A program made the translations under genes and the position numbers. Positions 14,401-26,598 of a stretch of DNA of 64,000 nt are shown in pieces. Origin of the DNA: Anas platyrhynchos. Lineage: Eukaryota > Chordata > Aves > Anseriformes > Anatidae. The notes under the pieces were generated by a model. That model made no database searches, had not been told where the DNA came from, and worked only from the letters and a program-made list of their open reading frames with translations. The DNA is taken from contig NC_092606.1 in the NCBI RefSeq assembly GCF_047663525.1, positions 7,686,501 to 7,750,500 of the forward strand, given 5' to 3'. How positions within the stretch are numbered: position 1 is the stretch's first letter; the number at the start of each line of letters is the position of its first letter.

Positions 14401-17400
14401 TGTGCGTGTAGAGTAGAACTATGATACCACACACTTGACACACAGTTCATAGACTTGTGGTGAAGGCATGCAGTTGCTGAGTCTGAGATGTGTACAGATG
14501 GATATTTGGCATACTGAAGCCAAATAGAATGTGTGGTAGTCATAGCTGTAAAATATAAAAATAAAATCTTGAGCATATTAAAGGCTATGATATTAGGTAG
14601 ATACCATATACAAGCCATTGGGTTGGCTTCTCTTGAGTTGTAAGACTTTCCCTCTTTCATCCCACCCAATGTTTTAATTTTTTTTCTTATTAAGGAAATA
14701 GCAGTCATTAGATGAAGTCTGTCCTAGATGACATGAATATGTTTTTCTTTTTGATGTACCAAAAGTAATCATAACTAAGTAGCGTTTCATCTTACTTCAC
14801 TCTACAATTAAGTTATTTTACAGCAGCACATGCTTAACAGTATTTGGAGATCTGTGCTTTCAGAGAAGGGTATATTTTTAAAAACCATTACCATAAAGGA
14901 AATTTTAAAAACTTCATAGCTCTGCAGTTTCCCTTCAGTGTCTATGAAGTGTCTTACATTGAGGCTTGATGAGAATTAACTGTTTTGTTGTTGTTTAGAG
15001 TTTGGTAAATAGAATATAAGCTTACTATTGTTGTAAAAGCATAGCATCACTTCTGATTTGAACTGTGTTACTATTTTACTGAGTAAGCAATTAACAAAAA
15101 CTTCAGTAGATTAGTTTGAAATTTAGAAGTGTATGTTATCAGTGATAACAGGGAAGAGAACTTCAGAGCCTATTTCTTCTTTAAAATTTTTCATGCTTTA
15201 TATCTGTCTGTATGTTGTCTTTGTTTCTTTGTTTTTCAGATCTCTTTGCTTATGGTTAAGTGTCAGAAGTCGGAGAATTTCCTCAGTGAACTGCAGCAGG
15301 CGTTTTCACAAGCAAAGAGAAGTGTCCAGGAGCAAATGGTAAGACAGCTCAAGTCAAGAGATCATTTGAACAATGCTGTTTGTCTAGCCCTTGGGCCTCA
15401 GAGTGTTTGTAAAAGACTGTTTGTCTTGCTGTCCAACTAAGCTTGGCTGGAGAGAGCTGTGAATCTTAACATGTAAAGATAGTGACCAAGGGAGCTCCGA
15501 TATGGGTGCTGACCCTCGAACAGTCTGTAGGGTCAGTCAGTCACACTTTGTGTGTATATCCGTGTAGATTAATAGGGAGCTGACTAGACAATTGTGGGTT
15601 TTTTTCCTCATTTATTATGTATATTTAATGACCATTTAGTATCTTATTTCACGTCAAATCTAAAGACAGTATATTTTTCTCAAGACATTTTTTTTTTAGG
15701 ATTCCTCACAAGTAGCATTACTGGTGAATATTTTCTTCAGTTTGAGATGAATGCTCAGTGTTCTTACAGGTCAGACTTAAAATACCAGCCCTAACACCCA
15801 GAAAGAGATATGTATGGGAACTTTTTTAAAACTATTTTGAGCATCTTGTAGGAATTATGCCAGAGGACAGGAATAGGACCTCATTTTCTAGGGCAGAACA
15901 AAGTCTGACTTCCTTAGAGCAATCCATTCCCTTTTGTATTAGAATCAAGTTTCTTATTTTTTCCTCCCTTATGCAGCAGTGCTGGGAGGAAAGCATTCAT
16001 TCTCCTGAATCCCAGTATTGCACTTCTGGCATCCAGGATTGCCTGCAGTACACTGGGAGTACACTTGCAGAACCGTTCTGTGTGCTCTTCTTTGTGAGAC
16101 CATGCCTAATGGAGATGCAGAAGATTCAGAAAATGTATTGATCTGGGTTTACTTTTCAGAAATACTCACCTATAATGCAAAGGGCAGCATTTGTCAAAGT
16201 TTAAGTCTCCGTGCATCCAAACTAAGATTTTTTTTTTAAAAAAAAAAAAGTTCACTGGATGTATTTCTTCTGTAATGCAAGCAAAACTGTGTTTTCTTAA
16301 TCCTTGTTCTTTGCAAGGGATAAGCTCTTCTGATGGCTTCCTAAAAGATGGTGGGAGGCAGACAAGTACCACTGAGAATTTTAGGTTGAATATTTAATTT
16401 TTCAGTATCTTACAGCTGAGTTGCTAGATGGTTTTAATAAACACCTCTGCCAGTTTCTGGAACCATATTTGATTTTATTTTTTTCCCTGCCTGAATAAGC
16501 ACAGCTAGCAAACCGGATAAATACGGAAGAAAACTGGGAGATTTAGCAGTGCTGCTTGCTTCCTCTCATCTGCCTGCACAGTTAAGATTGATCTTGCTTT
16601 CATTTCTGGTGCAGAGGCTAGGCAAAAGAGAGGACTGATTATGCTGATCCATTTTGTTTCCCTTCTTTACAACAAATTCAGTCTTTTGAAAGCAGTGATA
16701 GTAAATGGGGCATGAAGAGATGTGAGCATGACCCTAACTGAGATTTTTTTTTTTTTTTTTTTTTTGGAAGGCTGTCCTGACACAGTCAAGGGAGCAGGTT
16801 TCAGAAGAGTTGGTGAGACTGCAAAAAGATAATGAAAGTCTTCAAGGAAAACATAGCTTGCATGTGTCTTTACAACAAGCTGAAGATTTCATTCTGCCAG
16901 AAGCAGCAGAGGTAAAACACTTTGAAATCATTTAACACAATCAGTGCACAGAACTTCATGTCATTGAAAGAAGCTTCTTTATCAAAAAGCTGCCTCAGAA
17001 CAGCACACTGAACAATAATTTGGATTTAAACCCCATAGTCTGTGATGTACAAAATCATCTGATCACAACTGGTGCTTGCGAGCTGTTCCCTGAGCAAGCT
17101 TCTGAGTGTAGGTAGATAGATAATAATTTAGTTAACTGCGGCCTGACAGCTGCTTTGTTGTCGGAAATGTTCAGGTGTATCCTGGTTCAGCTAGTTTAAT
17201 CTGTGTTGTGTGCACACCTGCCCAGTCACCATGACTCCATGAGCAAGTATTGTCATGTCACCATGACACCATGACTCCAGAGCAAGTATTGATTCACCAA
17301 GTAAAGCTAAGTCAATCCTTTTAATTTCTGTCGAGGCATTAAGGTTAAAACCAGTAATAGTCCTGAGCCTTGAAGAAGTGTGAGCCATCCTGGCCATGCT

Positions 17401-20400
17401 CACTCACACTCGAGCACATCGAGTTTAAAAGATAAGGTCGGTCAGGAAATGAAAAGCAGTGGTAGACGGTTGTAAATAATCCTGTGGAGACAGTAATGTT
17501 TACAAGCTTCTTATTTCCAAGTCCAAGCAAACTGTTTGCAGTTTTGTTTTAATGTGTTGCATTCTGGTATGGCAGAACAAACCTTGGGGTAGTACTACTT
17601 TGTGCTGGCTATAAATATGGTACTTTGTGTGTCTGAAGATCATAATACAACCCCTTGCTAATCATTGATTCAGGAGCTTCGGGAGATGGTTTTAAAATAT
17701 CGTGAAGACATAATTAGCGTGCGGACAACAGCAGATCACCTTGAGGAGAAACTTAAGGCAGAGATTTTATTCTTAAAAGAACAGATTCAAGCTGAACAAT
17801 ATTTGAAAGAAAACATAGAAGAAACTCTACAGCTGGAAATAGAGAATTGCAAGGAGGAAATAGGTGAGCAAGGATAAAACAATGTCAAAATGAGTAATTG
17901 AAGACTTGATTTTGTGATAGAATATACTTAACCTGAATTTTTAAAACTTCCATGTCTGATAGAGTATTAACCCAAGCTGTGCAGCTGAAAAACAGTGCAC
18001 GCTTAAATCTCCGTTGAATATTAACAGAAAGAAACAGGAGCTGTCCAATTTCTTCTGCGTTTTTTTTGCACTCAAGCTTTAATGTTACTGTTTTTCAGCT
18101 TCCATTTCCAGTTTAAAAGCTGAATTGGAAAGAATAAAAGTGGAGAAGGAACAGGTAAGGAGTCCTTTCACTGTGGGGTGGTTTTTTTGTTTGTTTGTTT
18201 GTTTGTTTTGTTTTTTTTTGCGTGTATACGTGTATTTAAACAAAGAGAATAAGATTTTTTTTTTTCTGCTAGTTCTATCAGGACTTTGAAAGTGACACTG
18301 TCTTGGTGTCTTTGTTGCTATCAACGTCTTTATATCTGAGAAAATGAACTTTTTTCCCAACTGCCTAAGAGGTGTCAGTAACACTTCAGATATATTTTTG
18401 TGTGTGATGTTTAGTATGCCTAGCATTGGGGAAGAGAGAGGGCTGAACTAAGGAGAGAGTTCTGAAATATTTAACGTTATTGTTCCTTCATCTCAGCTTG
18501 GTTGTGGGCTGGTGGAGGGCTGGCTTATTTGTGTATGTAACCTTTCCTTTCTGTACTAAGGAACATCAGTTTATGCATTTACAAATATTCTTTCTGAAAG
18601 GACTGACATTGTACTAGACGTTCTCAAACTATTTCAGCTTTTGATATCAGCTAAGAATGTACGTGCACCTGTGCTCTAGGTAGTTTCTGTGACCTCCTCA
18701 AAGGAAACACATAAGGTCATGCCTGGAACTTTGAGGGACGGAATTGCTCTATTGATGCCAGTGTGGGATAGGGACACATTCATAGTTCTGTTACTTAAAA
18801 TGTGTTCTGTCTGTTTATTAATCTGCAAATGAAGTATTAACATATCTAATTCCTAGCTAATGTTAGGTTATCCAATTAATAACCCAAATATCAACCCTGG
18901 TCAGTTCTCTCCAGCTCCAAAAGGAAGATTGGGGGGGGAGAGAGAGATTATTTTCTATCTTCATACAAGAAATTATTTAGGTTTATTTCTGAATCCCCGG
19001 GAGACACTTGGACTGTATTTCCTATATGGAGGGACTATGAGAAATTGAAGTGTCAGGAATTCTAGTTCTAATCTTTTGTGTTGTGCTTTTGTTTTTTATT
19101 TGTATAGTTGGAAAGTTCTTCACAGGAAAACCTGCAGCAGCTGGAGAGTCTGCAGGAAGCAAAAAACACTCTCGAAGAACAGTTGAAGAAGGAGACGGCA
19201 GCAAAGGTAGCTATGTCTGGGTGTGAAGTATATGTGCATCTTATTTGATGATATACCTGTGGGCAGAGCTTATATTACAACAAAAGAACAGAAGAGGAAG
19301 TTTTTGAATGTTAAGATTGTCAGTGAAATCAACTCCATTGGGTGCAGTCTAAATCTTCATTCCAATCACTTTGCACTTAGATTTTTGAAGCACTGCATCT
19401 GAATTGTTGCTGATTTGCAGCAATTCAGATTTGGGGTGTTTTCCAAAACTAAAGACAGTAAGAGAATAATATTTTCACCAGCAGATTACTGCCTTTCCTC
19501 TACAGTACGTTTTCATTAGAACTCAGAAACCTGCTCTTTCATCTTGAGGTCCCTGGACATAGTGCTGTGAAAAGATGTGAGGCTTTTCCATGTTTTAACC
19601 AATCTGATAATGAGTAAATTTATCTGATTGGTACTAGCTCCATATTTCATAGCTCAAAAAATTGAGGTGTGGAAAGAATGATAGGATTAATTTCTTGCCA
19701 GGACTCTGAGATTAGCCATGCTTCCTTGCTCTAGTGTAATGTTCTATTCAGTTTATACAAGTTTCTCCTTTTTTTTTTAAATTCTTTATGTTATACTTAA
19801 ACTGAATTATTTGTTTTTAGGCAAACCTTGAACAGCTGGTGTTTGAAGAGAAGAATAAAGCTCAGCGGTTGCAGACTGAATTAGATGTCAGTGAGCAAGT
19901 GCAAAGAGATTTTGTAAAGCTTTCTCAGACGCTTCAGGTAAGGGAAGTGCAATTCATAAGGTGCTACTTCTGTTTCTTTACTTGTCCAGGGCTGATTAAA
20001 ATAAGAAATAGCAGTTGTAAAATTTCCTTCTGTTGGTATTAATGAATGATTTTTTAATTACCAGTGTAGTAAACTGACCAAGTATTCCTAGGGTTATATT
20101 AGTATTTTATTCTAATTAGGCATTCTATTAGGGATTTTATTCTGATTACTTAATCCCAGCATGTTGTTATCAGCAAAGGTACATGTTTATTGTGCTACAT
20201 TAAACTGTAAAGAGCCATAAGTGATGATAAGTTTAGGCCCTAGCATTTCATTGTCCATCTCCTGACATTTTTCTGTATGTTACATTCCATAGCAATTTAA
20301 GGTGTGTATATTTGAGGATAAAATCAGGAACTTGTACTGTTGGATCTGAATATATGGAATTGTTCCTCTTCCTGCTATACTTACTGCTTTCTGTTTAAAC

Positions 20401-22175
20401 TATCTAAAAGTCTTATCCTTGTTGTTGTTTGCGTTTCTATCCTCCCATTTCCTCCGAAAAGTAGAATCTGTGGTGTGTGATGAGATATCAAGAGGTGGCT
20501 GCAGGAAAGTTTTGGCAGGAGCGTTCCTGGAGACTAATTCCAGTTTCAGTTTAATCACTTTTAATGCCAACTGTAGAGCCAAGGGTCCTGCAGTTGTAGT
20601 GTTTGCAGGGTGGCTGTAACCTCAGAGAGCCAGGTTAAATAGGTTTCACTTTAAGTGTCTGGTTTGGGAATTTATCCCCCTAACACTGCTAAAGTCACTG
20701 TCCAGCTTACTAGAAATCTTGCTCACAAGTGGTATACTGAAGTTCAGCACTGTCTCCCCTTTGGGTTCTTGCCCAGTTCACTCAGTGAAATTCAGCAGAA
20801 TTAGAGATACAGATTATTTTGAGTCAAGTGTTCAGGTTTATTTGGAAAACAAAAGCAGGAATATTGGAGACTGTCCATCCAGCTCAGCTCTGCCTAGTAA
20901 ACAATAGGGAACTGTCCTCTTGTTCTGGCTGTTTCTGGAGGAGTAGGTAGTACAAGGGAGGCTATTGAGTTGCCCTGGCTGGTGAAATTGTTTCTTGCTT
21001 GTCATCATCCTGCCTCTCTCTCTCTTCTTAAAAGTACTGAATAGACTGGTTTATGCAGTTCTTAGAGCAAAAACATACATGCCACTTTGAAGATATGTGG
21101 TGCTCTTCCAAAACTTGCAGGTAGTGTGGTAGGCCTTCCTTCAGTGATGAGCTCAGTGAGTGTTAGAGCTCTGTCTTTTGTCTCTTCTTTCTGCCCTTAA
21201 GTAGTTATTACATGTTATTTTATTATTATTATTATTTATTTTTTTTTAGCACTTAGCAAGTCTTTATGCTAAGAAAAAGCAACGGTTTGTGCTGTCTCTA
21301 GTGTCCATAGCACAAGGTCTGCTGCATTACACAGGAACACAAGAGGAGAGGTTACTGCTGGATGAGGATTTGGGTTTCTTGCTGTCATTTGTGTGTGAGG
21401 TGTCAACTGGCTGAGTTTAGGTATCAGCAATGGAGAATAAGAGCTAAGAATCAAGTAACCAATAGCTGGGAATTTACAAAAGAAAACCTAGATGCTGATA
21501 CAAAGAGCACAGAAAGCTGAATGACTGCCTGTGCACCTCCACCTCCTTCCTCTCAAAAAATATTGTGATCTCTTTGCATTCATTTACATGCGGTTCTTTC
21601 TGGTGCACTTCTTCAGTGTGAAGTGGCTTATCAGACAAGCAAGTGACAGGATTATACTTGGATGTAGGAACATTTCATCCAAAAGCTTTTCAGCTTTAAT
21701 CTTGAGAGGTTTGAAAGCATGTGCCAGGCAGGTCTGTATTTCCTTTACATTCTTTCTGTGAATGTTGTGGCTTTACACAGCTCCTCTGGTTTGCCTGGCC
21801 AGGATACTAACAGTGGCTGGTCATTAGGCAAAACACAGTGACAATGAGGGCTTGCTTGGGCCCCCCAGAGAGTGTCTTTTATTTTGAAAGCAAAACTGTG
21901 TTATATGTTGCGTCGTCCCCCCCCGTCCATTCTTGATTCTAAATTAAGTTTGTGTTCCTTCAAGCCTTGTGTCTTTCAGCCAATGATACGTCATTGGCTC
22001 AGCTCTGGTTATGAACCTCTGGTCTTGCTCCGGCACGTTTTACTAGCTTGTTGTGTCTGTTGGTTTTCTGTAGGTGCAGCTGGAGAGGATCCGGCAGGCA
22101 GATTCCCTGGAGAGAATCCGTGCAATCCTGAATGACACAAAACTGACGGACATTAATCAGCTACCTGAAACATGA
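2500..22175 (+). CDS. RABEP1: Rabaptin-5 (RABEP1), 5'-truncated by window edge; 14 exons
   Basis: Rabaptin-5 is the Rab5/Rab4 effector that with RABGEF1 drives early endosome fusion and binds GGA/AP-1 adaptors. Exons: 2500-2619, 5895-6030, 6846-7024, 7986-8111, 10678-11145, 13105-13209, 13963-14079, 15240-15338, 16771-16911, 17674-17863, 18099-18154, 19108-19206, 19821-19937, 22074-22175 (TGA). All have AG/GT borders and compatible phases, giving 684 aa. Against the 862 aa human protein about 178 N-terminal residues lie left of the window. The protein is mostly coiled coil. The large fifth exon keeps HSLD and DESD, reported as caspase-3 sites in human rabaptin-5, and the FGPLV motif that binds GGA/AP-1 ear domains. 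The Rab5-binding C-terminal coil ends in NQLPET as in human. The least conserved part is the acidic/lysine-rich exon 7986-8111. Identification is from remembered homologue sequence. Confidence 0.97.
4495..4950 (-). mobile_element. Old CR1-type LINE fragment, antisense
   Basis: Read on the minus strand this resembles the 3' part of an older CR1 subfamily. On the plus strand the antisense landmarks appear in the expected order: an 'agagatctttcagcccactc' block, 'ccctgctgcaagatgggatc', a weak 'tttcttcagtctttctt' block and 'tccacatctttctttgggtg'. It is strongly diverged and interrupted by an A-rich run near 4680-4705. It lies in the RABEP1 intron between 2620 and 5894. The assignment is from memory of CR1 consensus, so the borders are approximate. 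Confidence 0.55.
4955..5595 (+). mobile_element. CR1 LINE, 5'-truncated, sense
   Basis: This is the 3' end of a chicken-repeat-1 LINE inserted in a RABEP1 intron. The plus strand carries the usual reverse-transcriptase tail blocks in order: 'cagcccagaaagccaaccat', 'tggagcacctctcctatgaa', 'ttcagcctggagaagagaag', 'gggtagatttagattagata', 'ggctgcccagagaagctgtg', 'ggaactagatgatctttaac'. It ends in 'tgattctctgtg', close to the family's ATTCTRTG tail. It holds only the last ~640 bp of a ~4.5 kb element, with no complete ORF. The open frames seen here (for example 4961-5356) are remnants. It abuts an older CR1 in the opposite orientation. Confidence 0.93.
6031..10677 (+). other. RABEP1: RABEP1 introns between exons at 5895-10678
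   Basis: The introns are 6031-6845, 7025-7985 and 8112-10677. They are AT-rich sequence in which I recognise no transposon, RNA gene or extra exon. The donor at 7025 (GTTACT) departs from the GTRAGT consensus, but exon phase and homology require it. A triple TTCTAGAA cluster at 10323-10350 is listed separately. Confidence 0.75.
10323..10350. promoter_or_regulatory. Three heat-shock-element-like TTCTAGAA palindromes
   Basis: TTCTAGAA occurs at 10323-10330, 10334-10341 and 10343-10350, separated by 3 and 1 bases. Each copy contains the TTCnnGAA core bound by heat-shock factors. The cluster lies inside a RABEP1 intron, so function is only an inference; it could equally be a short tandem duplication of a palindrome. 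Confidence 0.3.
11146..22073 (+). other. RABEP1: RABEP1 introns in the 3' half
   Basis: The introns are 11146-13104, 13210-13962, 14080-15239, 15339-16770, 16912-17673, 17864-18098, 18155-19107, 19207-19820 and 19938-22073. They contain simple repeats: a 22-T run ending at 16765, a GTTT repeat at about 18181-18220, a TTA/T-rich run at 21219-21248, and the duplication at 17227-17291. I recognise no CR1, LTR or RNA gene in them. Confidence 0.7.
17227..17291. repeat. Short direct duplication (~25 bp units)
   Basis: The unit 'caccatgactcca..gagcaagtattg' is present at 17227-17252 and again at 17267-17291, with a partial copy of its start between them. It lies in the RABEP1 intron 16912-17673. 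It looks like a local slippage or tandem duplication with no coding content. Confidence 0.75.
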
Positions 22176-24246
22176 CACCCTGATGAGCGGGCTCCAAGGC
22201 TGCATTTGGGGTTTTTAACTCATCTTTATAGCAACATTAATTATTATTTAACTCTAACCGAAAGAGCAGAAGACAACAGAGGGGAGCAATGACTAAGTTT
22301 TGTTTCTAGAGGGGAAAAGGTTTCATACTGGGCAGGAAGAGAGCTCGAGAGTGACTTGCTGTGTAGGAAGGAGAATTTTCTAATGGAAACACTAATGAGT
22401 GTGGTGTTTCGTGTTCCACTGAGTGGGATCAGTCCTTACATTCTGAAAAACTTCCCCTCTTTCAGCCAACTTTGTAACCTAATATAGATTTTTTGGAACA
22501 TTTACCCCCCTGTTTTTCCCTTTTTTTTTCCTTTTCCCCCATTACTGTGATCAAAGTAGCTGCTGGAAACCATATTGTCCCTCCAAAACATCAAAGAGCA
22601 AAGTGGTTGAAGTTTTTCTGTTTGACTAGTCAGTAACAGTATTCAGCTAGCAGAGAGAATGAGGTGTAGAGTATGCTGTATGAATATTTTATATTAAAAT
22701 ATGACTTTATTAGCAGGACACTGGATATTGATCTTATTTTATAACTCAGTGCTTTTTTTTTTTTAAACCATTGATTTTGTGTTGTAGAATCTGAATGCTG
22801 CTGAAATGTGGTGGACATGAGTGAGCTGTGTGTCTCCTGAACAAAAGAATGCCAATCCAAAAAAAAACCAACAAACACAACAACAAACAAACAACCAAAA
22901 CCCTGAAAAAAACTGTACTGAGAACTTAGCTCCTTGAAATATTTCCTTTGAATTCTGATCCTTTGGAGAAAAAAAAAGCACAAGACATGTACTGTTTTGT
23001 TATATCTTCTCACCAGTGTAAGTTAAAACATGGAATTACAGCTAGTTCTTTCTCATCTCTAAAGCTGAACAGTACGTTGGCTTGGGGTTTCTACAGGTCT
23101 GTTTTGCTCTAGTGGGTGGCTATAGATGTGAAGTCACTAGCTTTCACTGAAAATGGTCAAGGTAAGATGCTGAAGGAAGCAAAGTCAGCTTGACCCACCT
23201 CTCCTGGGTCAGCAAAACAGTGACTGCACTTGGTCACAGAGCACAAATGCATGGCAACTGCATTGTTCTCCTGGTTCAAGTTTGAAAGGTACAGTGCATC
23301 TCTTACAAGTATGGTATCATGTTACTGCTCTGAGTTGATTCATACACTGTCCTGTATTTCTATAAGCATACATTTAAATTACACAACAGCAGAGGTAAAA
23401 AAAAAAAAAAAAAAAGTTGTGATCAATCAGGCTTTAGGTTTGAGTTTCTTATTATATAAATAATATGGTGGTACCACCAGCATTACTCCTTTTTTCTTCT
23501 TTTATTGGAGATTCATGCATGCAGTTGGATAGCAACGGTTTTATGTATGGCTGTGGGTGTTGGAAATGGACATGGAGTTCTTGGACTGGTAGTCCCTTGT
23601 TAGGACTCAAAAGAAAGGAGGCTGAGAGAGCAGCCTTGTTTTTGTCCAAAATTTATAACTTAAGCTTGCCTCTGTTGTTTACTGTGTTTTCTTTACATAC
23701 TTGGTCACAGATCTGATGGTGATGAAGAAAGACAGAAGTGACAGAAAATGCTCCAAGCTGTAATGCACATGACTGTATTTTTAGCAGTGTATATCCTGCT
23801 ACTAACATAAAATTGGAAGGAACTGGTGATTTCAAAGAGGGTTGCCTTAAAAAAAACAGCCAAAAAGCAGCATACAAGCTCAATTGCTTGTAATTTATTG
23901 CAAGAATTAAAGCATTTTATTCATCCTAGAAATTAATTCCTTTCATAATCCTGACACCCAACATTTTTCCTACGTTGGTAACAACTAGACTAGTAGACGG
24001 CGGAGTTATCATCTTCCAGGTGACACCTTATGTCACATAGCAGATGTTGAAATGTGGCTTAGGTTCTTTATTAATTGGCTATTGCCAGATTTTGGGTTTG
24101 TTAACCTCTCAATTTGCTGAACAGCAAAAAAAGAAAAAAAACAAAACAAAACAAAAAACAGGTGACAGCAGCTGCCTTCTGATGCATAAATCTAATACCA
24201 GATGTTTTGTGTTCAGTTTTCCAACGGTTAGCATACTGTTCTGTTG

Positions 24247-24252
24247 AATAAA
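24247..24252 (+). terminator. RABEP1: Candidate proximal poly(A) signal AATAAA
   Basis: A canonical AATAAA lies about 2.1 kb after the RABEP1 stop codon. The downstream sequence is G-rich (a run of eight G). Use of the site cannot be shown from sequence alone. Confidence 0.4.
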
Positions 24253-26175
24253 TTCTTGGGAGCATGGGGGGGGAACAGGCCTTTGCTAAAGAGCTGCAGA
24301 ATGAAGAACATTTTCCTGTGTTCCCTTCCTTCCTGAAGATTAACTCTAACTGGTTACTGACACTTAACCTGTGCAGCAGTGCTTCAAGGAAGCCTGTTGT
24401 TTTGTGGCTAATCTCAGCAAGCTGAACACTTGAGGAATTGCACCTGAAGATCTATGCAGAAAAAGACTTTTTAGTTGAGTTTATGGACTGTTGTCTTAAT
24501 GCAAGAGCTGCTAATGGCATTCCAACACCCCGTTCTGGTCCAGCTCTCAGTGCCCCTTCTCAGCAGCCCTACCTTCCTGTCTGTTCCTGCCTTACACTTA
24601 AACAACCCTGGCCTTAGCTGACCGGTTTAAGTTGTTTTGATTAGCGCAGGGTTGGTGTGGCTTTTCCCTAGCGTATTTTTACAGATTGTTGCCCTGGCTT
24701 TATGTAGGTGTGGTACGTTGCAGGTGATGGCTGCCTTTCCCAGTCTGCAGAGGGACAGGTGAGTGGCACCTCAGTCTGTGATCGTTCAGAAGCACAGTAA
24801 CAAACACATCAGCCGCAGAAGTTGTGCATGTGTGTCCGTATACATGCCTGGGTGTTTTTCTCAGTGGACAGCGATGGTGTGTAGGGCTGGTCTGAAGAGG
24901 CTGGAAGCACATGCAGTAGGGCACAAAGGGGGCTGATGAGAACTCACCTGAAAGGAGTGGTGCTGGCTGCTGAGTTCCTTGCTTGTAAACCAGGCACTGC
25001 ATGAGTCAGTGGGGTAACTTCCTTTGGTTTGGAGAGGAGGGGTCTACGGTTACTGTGTGGTGGTTTTCCTTCTTAACCACTTCACACCATCATGCACCCT
25101 TAGTCCTGTTTAAGTTCTAGCTATGACCATTTTCCTAGTTGGAAGGTAAATGACTTCTTTTTTCCACCAGCCACTGATAAAAATGTATTTTTAAATTCGA
25201 AGCCTGACTAGCCACAGGAGTGTAGATGTGCTCACTACAAGCAGCTGTCCTGCTAACCCTGAGGGGAACTCACTCCTTGGGAAGGAAAACACAGCTTCAG
25301 AAGCAGTAACTCAAGCTTCTGCTGAACTCAAATTTAAGAAATATAAAGCAGCCTTTTAAAAAAGTGTGCCAAATTTGCAGAGCAAATTTAAACCACTGTC
25401 AATTAAGTGTAGTTAAAAGCTTTTTCTGTATTCACTCAACGGATTCTGGTGTCTCTGAAAACATCAGCAAGTAAATGCTTTTCCCTCCAATTCCTGGCGT
25501 CCTGGAGCTCAATTTGAATGGGGTGGTAGGTTTGCCTCACACAATAAATTTTTGTGGTTTTTTTTTTTTCCTCCTTTTTTTTGTAACAGGCACTACTTCT
25601 AACCTGGCAGGTCAGCTCTGATGCACAGGGTGAGTGGACTAGAAAGCCGGATTCTGTTTGTGCAGACTGTAAAAGGGATGAGAGCAAGTTTTGTATGCAT
25701 TCCTATACTTGTATAGTCTTAATCTGTACAAAAAAAAAGCAACAAAAAACAAGTGTTCTTGCAGCATGTCTGGTAACCTCGTTACCTAACAGGTAATAAC
25801 AGCCCTCCTTTCCTTACAGCTTTATTTGGCACCTCTTGCTGTGCCACTTTTGTAGCAGTGCAGTACTACTTTTCAAAACTGAGCTTGACCACGTCACCTT
25901 TTCTAAGGGGAACTGGGGGGGCAGAGACAACAATTATTTATTGTCCGCTAAAGTTTGTCTACAGCAGATAATTGGTCTTTTAATGTTAAGACGGACTTCA
26001 GAGCCACCTTTTGATGAAGGCAAACAGTGTTTGGAAGTTAATACTGCATTCCAGTGAACCAAGCCATTGGTGTCCTGTGCAATTGTGGATGTAGAATTCT
26101 GCTGTCTACAGGATTCAAGTGTAACCATTTGTTAACTGTACTGAAGGTGTGTCCTTTATGAAGAAAGTGTTCCAA

Positions 26176-26181
26176 ATTAAA
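26176..26181 (+). terminator. RABEP1: Candidate distal poly(A) signal ATTAAA for RABEP1
   Basis: ATTAAA is followed 15-25 bases later by a GT-rich element (gtgtgtgc). It is the last good plus-strand signal before the NUP88 3' end and would give a 4 kb 3' UTR. Confidence 0.5.
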
Positions 26182-26458
26182 AAAAGCTGCTGAAGTGTGT
26201 GCGCTTCTCTTGTCTTTCTACTCTGCCTTCTGCCACAGGCCTCCACTGCAGTAACTGTGCCACGGACCCAGGGTAGGGGATGCTTCCCAGAGTAAACCCA
26301 GGGAGTTTTCTGCAGGAAGCAGCCATGCTTTTCCACACTACTGAGCTAGCTGTGAGTATTACACTGTAATAACTTCAGGTTTAAAAGAACCTACTGCACA
26401 ATCTCCTTCCAGGAGAAAAGCAAGAAACACAGCATGTAGGGTATCTTATCAAAAGTAC

Positions 26459-26464
26459 TTTAAT
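26459..26464 (-). terminator. NUP88: NUP88 poly(A) signal (ATTAAA on minus strand)
   Basis: Plus-strand TTTAAT reads ATTAAA on the minus strand, 135 bases after the NUP88 stop codon. The NUP88 3' UTR would span roughly 26440-26598. It faces the RABEP1 3' end about 250 bases away. Confidence 0.6.
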
Positions 26465-26598
26465 TCTTAGTTATCTTTACAAAATAATAAAGAAAAGGCA
26501 TATTGTCCATCTTACAAATGTTAAATATACAAGGGGAATTACCAGAGAAAATTAAAGCTCATCCAGCTTTTCATTGTAGGTTCATCTTCCTGGACATG

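Larger units (their letters stand above)
22176..26200 (+). other. RABEP1: RABEP1 3' UTR (probable extent)
   Basis: About 4 kb follows the RABEP1 stop and no other gene intervenes before the convergent NUP88 3' end. Possible poly(A) signals are AATAAA at 24247-24252 and ATTAAA at 26176-26181, the latter followed by a GT-rich stretch. A/C-rich and A-rich runs lie at about 22858-22915, 23398-23415 and 24125-24160. No frame in it resembles a protein. The true end is inferred and transcripts may use the proximal signal. Confidence 0.65.
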
